64,000 nucleotides of DNA from Achatina immaculata (lineage: Eukaryota > Mollusca > Gastropoda > Stylommatophora > Achatinidae), in NCBI GenBank assembly GCA_009760885.1, contig CM019693.1, forward strand, positions 44,417,433-44,481,432, read 5' to 3'. The notes beneath the pieces were generated by a model, which saw only the letters and a program-made list of their open reading frames with translations, had not been told where the DNA came from and did no database searches. Shown piece after piece: positions 50,101 to 61,800 of this stretch. The translations under genes and the position numbers were made by a program. Positions within the stretch are counted from its first letter, which is position 1, and each line of letters starts with the position of its first letter.

Positions 50101-52771
50101 CAGCACTAAGATATGCTTATAACATAACATGGGATAACAAAACAACATATGGTAGTGTCCGAAACTTAAAGAGCTTGCCTGTCTTTTCGTGATTAAACAT
50201 GGATGTCTGCGCTCTGACCAATTACAGATAGCACTTAATCAGCGGTCTCTTCTCTCCTCTATGATCTGTTGCGTGCTTTTGTGTTACTACTGGACATGAT
50301 AACTTCTTACATATTCATACTTTGCAGGATTACTTTTAAGAGATCAGATAACATAAGAATAGGTTTTGGGTACAAGTATATAAAATTAAATATATACGTC
50401 TAGACAAAGCCACTACAGTAAAGCTGTGAAAACCAAATATTAGACTGTTTAATACAAAAGTAGGAATAGCTTTATTAATTGACGATTTTTGTAATAAACG
50501 GCGTGATAGTTAATTTATAAAGCTGTCCCTAGTCTTGTTTTAAGCAGCCTAGTATTAAGAGATCTGCTTCTCATGTACATCTGTTATCTATCTGTAAGCC
50601 AATGCATTCATCACCTCTAAAGTCTAATATATCGTTCAGTGGTGATTCGACCATCGCCGACGTCACCGTTGCTATGGATTCGGTCAAGGGAGACAAGAAC
50701 ATTGATGCCGCAACTGATGACACGAGAGATGATGTTGATAAGAAGGAAGAGGCAGCTTTTAACAAATTGTGTAAAGGCATGTCTCTGAGCATCTGCTACG
50801 CTGCCAACGCTGGGGGCATTGGCAGTTTGACGGGAACTGGGCCTAACCTGGCCCTCAAGGCACATGCAGACAGGTGAGTGTGTCAGGGTCGAATGAAGGT
50901 TAAAAGAAATGCATGTGTATCTTATATCCTTCCCGTGCCGTTAAACGTCACACAGGGCTCGCCGAGTAGTTCGCCAATTTTTTTCTGTCTTCGCTGAGTT
51001 TTTTAAAATCTCACCAAGGGATGTTATGTCCACTGAACTGGCCTCTTCCCATGCTGTTGTATTGATATCAACACTTCCGTTTTGTCAAGTTTGGGCCAGT
51101 GTCGATATTGCGACATTAGATTCGTTTCAGTGTAAAATAAGTTCCAAATTTTGGTTCCATTTTATCTGCGCATGTCAGATTTACCCAGCTTCCTTTTTAC
51201 GATGCTTGGGGTGCTGACGTCTCTCTTCAATTTTGTGAAGATATTTTTCTAACTTGAGTCGAAAATGGACACGCCCTCCGACAAGTGTTACTGGATGTTC
51301 CTCAGTTAGGTCTCAACCAGAGAAATGCTTGTAAAGTTTATGTCATCTCCAAAAAAGCAAGGGAGATAATATACATCCTTGTTTCACATCTGTTTCAGTC
51401 TGGCACCATTTGCTCATTCCTTCCTCTGTGTTGACTGCATTGTAGAGATCCTTAATGATGTTGACAATTTTAGATGGCATTCCATATATTCTTAAAATTC
51501 TCCATAATGAATCTCTTTGTACGCTATCAAATGCCTTTTTAAAGTCTATGAAGTTCAGGATTAATGGTTTCTGGTTTTCAATATGTTCTTCAAGTATTAT
51601 TCTTAGAGTAAAGATCTGGTCGAGACAGCTTCTCCCTTTTCGAAATCCTGCTTGTTCTTCTCTCATTGCAGCATCCACTATATCTTGAATTATATTCAGA
51701 ATAACATTTATTATAGATACATTATTCATGAAAAAAAAACTGCCAGTCGAACAAGATATTGTGCCTCAAAATCTTCACGACATCCACAGCAAAGAACTTC
51801 ATGATCGCCATTCCAGGCAGATTGAGGAAGAAGAAGAAGAAGAAGATAACCTTTCATTAAATCATTTTTTGTTCTTGTGTCATGTGGTATACAACTGAGT
51901 CTATAATGCATAGCTCGGGCGTCACATGGTTTAATATATACATAGTAGGATAAAGCTCTAATGCCTACTTAACATATCATGCAGGTTTTAGTTCTTTTGT
52001 TGCATGAAAAGTTGCTTCAAATACTATACAGCAGTGCAGTGTAAAGTGATGTTTAATATTATAAATCTACACTGTTGTATAAAATACATTTCCGCTATTT
52101 TGTAAGATTGCTATTAGCAGTGTATGGCTCAAACATAAAGTAGAGACCAATTTAAATTGATTCAGATATTTAGAACAAACAACAGAAACCAAAGTTCAGT
52201 TTGGAAAGGAAATAAAAAATGTGTTGGTCTGCATATTCGGTCAGAAATATGTTGGTCTGGATATGTGATCTTATCTTATATCTTTCCTGTGCCGTTAAAT
52301 GTCATATAGGGTTCGCAAGGTAGTTCGCCAAATGTTCCTGCTTTCGGCAAGCTTTTCAACCTCATCAAGGGATTTTATGCTTAATAATGTGGCCTCTCTT
52401 AACAATGTCCTCTTTAGAGTTTCCTGTGGTCGGTCTCTTTTCGGCCTAATATGTGATCAGGAGACAAATATTCAATATTTTTGTAGCACTGTCTCAGAAT
52501 AGCTCTTTGTGCATTCAGTTATTATCTTGTGCGAGTTACCTGTGTTGATTCTGTTGTTAACACAAAAGAGCATATTCTTTTTGTTTTGTCTTGACAGCAT
52601 ATACCAGATTCGTGGACTTCGCAATCCGGTAACATTTGGAACGTGGATGGGATTTGGTCTTCCCTTGTCATTTCTGATCCTTCTCGTGTGTTGGATGTGG
52701 CTACAAGTTGCCTTTGTCCGCTGTAGGTAGGTAGTCCAAACTTCTCATACTAAATAGAACAACAATGAAGA

Positions 52772-52813
<42 letters not shown>

Positions 52814-55800
52814 TGCACGAAACTCAACAGCATAACTCCTCAGATCATCAGAGAAGTATATGTGAGTGAGAGAGAAGAGAGATTCATTTTTCTTTCACTG
52901 TAAAACCTTTTCTAAATATTAAGAGGACAAATAAAATGTCCCAGTAACTCCATGATGACGTGGAAGCAGCTCGAAAGCAAGCAGAAAATAGACCATGCCA
53001 AGAACACCACAATAATTACCAACATTCTAAAGCCAAATTTCAGAGAGCAAAGCTGCAAGCCAGACGGGAAAGTTGGAGAGAGAAAACAGAGTCCCTAAAC
53101 TTTGAAAAGGATGGAAGGAAACTGTGGAAACTAATCAAACAGTTAAATGATGAGAGTACTGGAAGAAGTACAAAGATTACACTAATAGAGGATGGGAAAA
53201 CTCTTACAGGTAAGCAGGTAGCAGATCACTTTGCTCGCATGTTTGCACAGGACTGCAACATTGATATCCATCCAGAGAAGGAGCGTACAGTGCGCATCGA
53301 GCCACAGAAAGAGGAGGAACAAGTCAGAAAAGTGGAGGTCATGGATGCACCAATCACACGCAGTGAGTTAGACCTAGCAGTTAGTAAACTGAAACCAAGG
53401 AAATCACCAGGACCAGATGGAGTGTCCAATGAAATGATCAAGAACCTGGGAGTGGCAGCAATGGGAAAGCTGTTGGATATTTTCAATATGTGCTGGAGCA
53501 CAGGTAAGTTACCTCAAATCTGGAAGGAAGCAAGCATGGTACCACTGCTAAAACCAGGGAAAAACAGTGATACTGCCTGAAACTGCAATGTGAATGGAAG
53601 ACTGTACAACTGGATAAAGTCCTATTTACACAATAGAAGAGCTAGAGTAGTAATGGATGGACACAAAAGCCAGAAAGTACTTCTGCGACACGGTGTACCA
53701 CAAGGAGGAGTCCTTTCGCCTACACTATTCCTTGTATTCATTAATGACCTGGTCAAGGAACTTCCCTATGGAATCAAAGCAGCACTGTATGCAGATGATC
53801 TGGTCATGTGGTGTACAGATGAATATGCGACAGTTGCTACACAGAGACTCCAAAGAGCAGCAGACATCTTGACATCATGGACAAACAAATGGTGTGTAAG
53901 TATCAACACAGAGAAATCAAGTACCACTCTGTTCACCCTCTCATCTAAACAGAAAGCAGGTAAGATCTTTGTAAATGAAATACCCTTAAGGATGGACAAC
54001 CAACCCACTTACTTAGGAGTGACTCTTGACTCAAAACTGACTTGGAAGCAACACATCAACAGTGCAGAAGCAAAAGCCAGAAGAAAACTAGCCATATTAA
54101 GAAAATTAAGTGGGACTACATGGGGAGCTAGTGAAAGAATCCTCAAGAACGTATATCAGCAAAGTATTCTACCACATTTAGAATATGGCTCAACATCTTG
54201 GTGCACAGCATCAAACACTACGCTGCATAATCTAGACAAGGTTCAAAATCAGTCACTACGGATTATCACAGGTGCCATGAGGTCCACACCAATAGTAGAA
54301 ATGCAGAAAATAGTTGGTGTTCAACCGCTAAAGGAACGTAGAGACACAAAGGTCATGACCATGGGAGAAAAATTCCTTAGCTCTGTAAGCCATCCCCTGA
54401 AGGAGAGATTCAATAACTTGGCATTAGGACGGCTTAAAAGAAGCAGCTTCATTCATCAGGCCAAGCGTATGCGTAAGCTGATACCTGACCTTCCAACTGT
54501 AGTCACTCCATTATCATCTGTACCAGAGCATACACCATGGAAAGAAGCAGATTATACACAAATAACTATTCAGACTGAAGTGAAAGGTGTGCAGAATGGT
54601 GAGATGCAGAGCAGTCTTGTAAGATCAGTAGCCACACTTAGTGTTCTAGATGACAAATATCCATGTGACACCTGGATACGTGTGTATACAGACGGATCTG
54701 CACATAATGCCATAAAAAATGGTGGGGCAGGAGCATATATTGAATATCCAAACAACACCATTGACAAGATTTCCATACCCACTGGTAAATACTGCAACAA
54801 CTTTGATGCAGAAGTTAGGGCAATTATTGCTGCAGTTGAAAAACTATCAGACTCCAGAATTGATACATGTCCTGTAGTAATTCTCACAGATGCAAGATCA
54901 GTACTGGAGGCTCTTCAGTGCAACAAACTACCAGACCTTAAGGATGCCTTGTCAAAAATTGGCTTACAACATGGAGTCACTTTGCAGTGGATTCCCTCCC
55001 ACTGTGGGATACCAGGCAATGAGAAAGCTGACCATCTGGCCAAAGAGGGCACTGAAATGGAGCAACCAGACATACCAGTCACCTATAATCAGAAGAAAAG
55101 CATGATAAAAACCTACAGGAAGCCACAAACACCACCACATGATGACTATCACATGCTAAACAGAAAGGAACAAGTCACCATCTTCCGTCTCCGAACAGGA
55201 CACAGCCGACTCCGAAGTCATATGTATACAAAGTTTAAGGTTGGTACTACTAATCTATGTACATGTGCCCAGGTGCCCCAAACCGTGGAACATATCCTCC
55301 AGAACTGCATCAACTACGAGACACTGAGAAATAATTACTGGCCCAGTGAAACCACTAAAGAAGATAAGCTCTACGGTTCCATACATGAGTTACAAAAAAC
55401 AGTGAAATTTATCCAAGAGACAGGACTGCAGATATAGACAGACAGTGCGAACGAAGAAGAAGAAGAAGAAATGTCCCAGTTTGTGATGATATTCTAGATA
55501 TATTTATTTAAATTTATCCATTTTTATTTTTATGTTCGGTTGAAGCACTGCATAAATTATGCCAGTGTTTCTTATTTCTTTTTTAGGTGTTCTCTCATGC
55601 TGTGTTTGTAGCACTGAGGAAAAACAAAGAAGATAAAAGTGAACCAAAGAGTAATATTTTTAAAAAAAAAACATAATATATCTTAGTGCTGAAGTGGGAA
55701 ATGGTTTTTCAGAGATTTAAAGAGTTTTCTGTTCATTTTCCTCAATTTTGATTCTAGTTTGTTTGGGAGGGAAAAAAGTGGTTGCTGGGAGGTTGCCAGA

Positions 55801-58800
55801 GAAGGGTTGAAGAGGATATTAGTAAAATTCACATCTAACAATTATTTACGGCATTAAGTCAAAGTGATGAACCAGGAGTCAGACTGCTCCAATGTCATGG
55901 CTGTTAATTCTTGCACATCATCCACAAGGCACTGTTAGAACCCTTGAGTTTCTCTAGAAATTGGTCTTGGTCTGTTAGACCTGTTCTAAGATAGGACCTG
56001 GCCAAGCATGATAAGCATGACAGACACTGACTTGCAGAGTTAGCATCCGCTACAGTTTTGCTGAAGTGTTGCCTGTTATCTCTGCTTTCTCGTTAAGGCC
56101 CAGACCTCCAGACCTGATACATGTCCTGTAGTAATTCTCACAGATGCAAGATCAGTACTGGAGGCTCTTCAGTGCAACAAACTACCAGACCTTAAGGATG
56201 CCTTGTCAAAAATTGGCTTACAACATGGAGTCACTTTGCAGTGGATTCCCTCCCACTGTGGGATACCAGGCAATGAGAAAGCTGACCATCTGGCCAAAGA
56301 GGGCACTGAAATGGAGCAACCAGACATACCAGTCACCTATAATCAGAAGAAAAGCATGATAAAAACCTACAGGAAGCCACAAACACCACCACATGATGAC
56401 TATCACATGCTAAACAGAAAGGAACAAGTCACCATCTTCCGTCTCCGAACAGGACACAGCCGACTCCGAAGTCATATGTATACAAAGTTTAAGGTTGGTA
56501 CTACTAATCTATGTACATGTGCCCAGGTGCCCCAAACCGTGGAACATATCCTCCAGAACTGCATCAACTACGAGACACTGAGAAATAATTACTGGCCCAG
56601 TGAAACCACTAAAGAAGATAAGCTCTACGGTTCCATACATGAGTTACAAAAAACAGTGAAATTTATCCAAGAGACAGGACTGCAGATATAGACAGACAGT
56701 GCGAACGAAGAAGAAGAAGAAGAAATGTCCCAGTTTGTGATGATATTCTAGATATATTTATTTAAATTTATCCATTTTTATTTTTATGTTCGGTTGAAGC
56801 ACTGCATAAATTATGCCAGTGTTTCTTATTTCTTTTTTAGGTGTTCTCTCATGCTGTGTTTGTAGCACTGAGGAAAAACAAAGAAGATAAAAGTGAACCA
56901 AAGAGTAATATATTTTTAAAAAAAAAACATAATATATCTTAGTGCTGAAGTGGGAAATGGTTTTTCAGAGATTTAAAGAGTTTTCTGTTCATTTTCCTCA
57001 ATTTTGATTCTAGTTTGTTTGGGAGGGAAAAAAGTGGTTGCTGGGAGGTTGCCAGAGAAGGGTTGAAGAGGATATTAGTAAAATTCACATCTAACAATTA
57101 TTTACGGCATTAAGTCAAAGTGATGAACCAGGAGTCAGACTGCTCCAATGTCATGGCTGTTAATTCTTGCACATCATCCACAAGGCACTGTTAGAACCCT
57201 TGAGTTTCTCTAGAAATTGGTCTTGGTCTGTTAGACCTGTTCTAAGATAGGACCTGGCCAAGCATGATAAGCATGACAGACACTGACTTGCAGAGTTAGC
57301 ATCCGCTACAGTTTTGCTGAAGTGTTGCCTGTTATCTCTGCTTTCTCGTTAAGGCCCAGACCTCCAGACCTGACATCTTCACATGAACTGGCTAACTTGT
57401 CAATATGCCCAGACCTCCAGACCTGACATCTTCACATGAACTGGCTAACTTGTCAATATGCCCAGACCTCCAGACCTGACATCTTCACATGAACTGGCTA
57501 TCTTGTCAATATGCCCAGACCTCCAGACCTGACATCTTCACATGAACTGGCTAACTTGTCAATATGCCCAGACCTCCAGACCTGACATCTTCACATGAAC
57601 TGGCTAACTTGTCAATATGCCCAGACCTCCAGACCTGACATCTTCACATGAACTGACTTCTTGTCAATGTACCCAGACCTCCAGACCTGACTTCTTCACA
57701 TGAACTGACTTCTTGTCAATGTACCCAGACCTCCAGACCTGACATCTTCACATGAACTGACTTCTTGTCAATGTACCCAGACCTCCAGACCTGACTTCTT
57801 CACATGAACTGACTTCTTGTCAATGTGCCCAGACCTCCAGACCTGACATCTTCACATGAACTGGCTAACTTGTCAATATGCCCAGACCTCCAGACCTGAC
57901 ATCTTCACATGAACTGACTTCTTGTCAATATGCCCAGACTTGACATCTTCACATGAACTGACTTCTTGTCAATATGCCCAGACCTCCAGACCTGACATCT
58001 TCACATGAACTGATTTCTCTTTTTTCTGCTAATGAACTGTCTAGGGGAAGCTGTAAGTGTTGTGGTAGAGGGAAGAATGATGCAGATGACAGATCCAAAC
58101 GCATTCGACAGTTGGTCCAGGAGGAGTACACAAGATTAGGACCACTTGTGTAAGTTTACCCATTTGTACTTCTCCACTTACTTTTTAGTCCATCTGTCAC
58201 TCATCCGTTCACTCGGGGCCATCATAAGAGCACTATAGGCCCAGGCCAAAGCAATGGTCTGGGGCCCCTACCTACTCATTCATGGGAATGAGTATGTTAC
58301 ACATATTCCAAACATGTGGCCCTTTTGCCACTGTCAAGTGTGCCCATACCCACAAATTAATCCATTCAGTATCTTTCTAACAGTCCATTTTTTTGTCAGT
58401 TTTCCAATTGATCCACCCTCTTTTCATCCATCTATCCACATCTCATCTATCTATCCATCCATCTGTTTATCCATCTTATCCATACATCTGCCTTTGTAAC
58501 ATTCCATTTTTATCTTTTCTCCAATCATTCTGTTCAGCCCTACATCCATCCTACAAGAGGTAATTGATAAGTTCTCTGCATAAGGGACAATGAATTATTT
58601 GTGGACAACTTTTTGGGGTTATTTCTCAACATAGTCCCCTTACAAGTTTATGCACTTAGTTCAGTGATCCTGGAGCATATGTATCCCTTCTTTGTAAAAG
58701 TCAGCATCTTGTGCCAGTAGAAAGTGGTCTACAGCATGAATGATGTCATCATCTGAAGAAAATCTGTGACCACTGAGCTCCTTTTTGAGTTTAGTAAACA

Positions 58801-61800
58801 GGTAATAGTCCAAAGGGGCCAAATCTGGGGAATAATGAAGATGTTCAAGAAGCTGGAAGCCGCATTCATGAATGGCAGCCATTGCCACCACCGACTTGTG
58901 AACTGGAGCATTGTCTTGCTGAAAGATGACTCCTCTCATCAATTTCCCTCAATGCTTTTCCTTTCAGTGTGATCCGCAGTTGCTTCACAAGATTAGCATA
59001 ATAGGCCCTGGTGACAGTTCTGCCTTTTTGAAGATAGTCTGCCAATAGCACACCTTCTGAATCCCAAAAGATGGAAGCTATCATTTGCCTGCAGACAGAA
59101 CCACCCTTACTTTCTTTGGAGATGGGGATCCATGATGTTTCCACTGCTTTGACTGTTCTTTGGTTTCTGATTGAAAATGATGAAGTCTCATCCATAGTCA
59201 CAAATTGCTGAAGAAACTTTTCAGGATCTGCAGAAAAATGGCCAAGATTGTCTCTTGACATATTGATACGCTGTAGTTTGTGATTAGCTCCAAGAAGTTT
59301 TGGAACACATCGAGCAGAGACCTTTGTCATTTGAAGATCATTGTGAAAAAAGGCATGAACACATTCCTGGGAGATGCCCAGCTCAGTAGCGATGTACCCC
59401 TCAGTTAGTCATCGTTCCTCCATTATCATGTCATGGATTCTGCCGGTGGTTTCATAGGTAGTTACCGTTTTTTTTCTTCCTGCATGGGGATCATCTTCCA
59501 GACTCTGCTATAAGAAGGGGCACTTTCCCCTAGAATCTCTACCATATCCTCATGGATCTCCTTCGATGATAAGCCCTTGATGCAGAGATAGCGAATGACT
59601 GGTCGATGAGAAATTTTATCCATTTTCTCAATTTCTGCCACCCCTTACCATTTCAGTAGCCTGTAAAAAAAATTGGTTGCAGTTAATTTCTTGAAACTTG
59701 GTGTTTAATCTTATGTTAACCTCTAAATGCACCTAATATGAACTATGTGTTTCAAGTATTTGTACCTTAGGCCGAGAACTTATCATTCACCCCTTGTATT
59801 CATCTGAGTATACATCAGTCTATTCATCCATCTATCCATTCATCTATGTATCATCCTTCTATCCACTCTTCTATGCATCCATCTATTCATCCATCTACTT
59901 ATCCATATATTTATATCCATCTATTCATCCGTAGATGCATCCATTCATCCTATATCCATCCATATATGTACCAGTCTATCCATTCATCTGGTCATCTATA
60001 TATCCATCCATCCATTGATACACCTATACTTCTAAATATTCATTTTTGAAATATTAGCTGGTCTTTCTACCCAACTGTTCATCGAACAAGTTCATGCACT
60101 TAATGTTTCTGTATGTGTCTGATTTTCTGCACACCATTTGTTTGTATGTGGTTGTGCCCCTGTGTGCTCTTTCTTCTGTTTGTCCATATAAAGAACAGTG
60201 AGTCTCACTTGCGAAACTCATGCATTCACTCACATGTTTTTCTATGAACTATACATCTCATCTATACATCAGCATTGACTTTCAGGAATCTTGAGAACAT
60301 ATGGCATTCAAAAGTTATAACCGCAAAAACAAAGTTAAGATTATTCATTTCATATATCATACCACCCTCATTTATGCATATGAAAGCTGGATAACAGCTA
60401 AAGAAATTAGACTCTTTTGAAAACAGATGTCTCAGGAAAATACTCAGTATAAAGTGGAATGAAATCAAGAACAACACAGAGATAAGACAGATGAGCAGAT
60501 GAAAACCTGTCTCATGGGTGATCAGAAAAAAAGAAGATGGACATATGTTGGTCATGTGCTGAGAAGAAACAACCAGAGAATTTGAAAACAAGCTGTCAAG
60601 TGGAACACAAAAGGCCAAAGAAAAAGAGATCGACCACATGAAACTCTAAAGAGGACATTGTTGAAAGAGGCTGGTTTAGTAGGAATAATATCCCTTGATG
60701 AGGTTGAAAAGCTCGCCGAAAACAGGAATCTTGGCAAGCTACCGTGTGAGCCCTTTGTGACGTTTAGCAGCATGAGAAGGATGTAAGATACATCTCTCAG
60801 ATAATGCAGATTTTGTGAATCCTTTTGCTGTAGATTACAGCTGATGTAATTTACATGGTAGGAAGATCATACAGTAGAGATAATTACTTCTGAGATTTAT
60901 TGAAAATGTAAAAAAAAAAAAAAACACTTTTCCTGAGAAATAAATTATGTCATACATTCACTGTTTAGAAAAGCATTACCTACTTTATAACTTTATCAAT
61001 CACTTGCTGGCAACTGTAGTGGTCCAAATAACTATCACATTTTTTTTCAGCGACATTGAAAGGTAAAGTAAAGATACCTCCTATCATGCCATAAAAGTCA
61101 TCAAGGAGATATGGTGTTAGTTTCCATATTTTCAATAACAAGTTGACACACACTGGAGGGTCAGCAGTGGGTTGTCAGGCATATTTTGTGGCAGTGGAGT
61201 CCAGACTGCAGAACATATCCTTCAAGAGTGCCCAAACCATGCAGACCTGAGACGTGAGACATGGCCAGAGCACACGCTGGGGTCAAAAGCTTTGGGGCTC
61301 CTGTCAGGATCTGGAGATGTCTGCAGGCTTTGCCATGTCCACAGAGATCGGGATCTGATGTGATTAATAACATCAAGCGCAGAAGAAGAAGGGGGGGGGG
61401 GTTAGCATCATATCTGGCTTCCCTAGCTCCAGAATAGCCAGGTACCCATTTCTATAGCCTGGGGGTGACTGGAACGTCTCGTGCACCTTTTCACCAAATG
61501 TCAGAATGTCATTCCCCCCCACTGGATGAGAAGCCTTGTTCTAAGAAGAAAAAAAGTCCCAGCAACTTGCAGGATCTGGAACAGTCTGACAGGTGTACTC
61601 ATTTTATTCTCAGGTTTGGCCAGGTAGTGATCATCATCCTCTTCCTGGTTCTGGTTATGCTGTGGATAACACGTGACCTCGGAGGCGTGGCTGGATGGGG
61701 GCAGCTGTTTAACCCTCCGTAAGTACATTTATCTGCCACATGTCCAGTCTCATCCGTGGTCAGACATCCAGCTGCCCATTTGATCACCTGTCTTTTTGCT

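Larger units (their letters stand above)
52946..55468 (+). mobile_element. I/Nimb-like non-LTR retrotransposon in intron 7, 5'-truncated, TSD-flanked
   Basis: Bounded by the 12-bp direct repeat AAATGTCCCAGT at 52934-52945 and 55469-55480 and ending in (GAA)n, so both ends are defined. It encodes the distal part of ORF2: pre-RT region and RT start (52960-53580), then RT, RNase H and a CCHC-like C-terminus (53590-55437). The RNase H domain places it in the I superfamily; Nimb-type elements are known from snails. It is truncated at the 5' end and has an internal RT deletion at about 53,576-53,590. Confidence 0.9.

Noticed and set aside
51726..51860. Short region ending in (GAA)n that might be another I/Nimb-like LINE 3' end
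   Set aside because: The tail fits, but the ~100 bp before it do not read as the known C-terminus in any frame.
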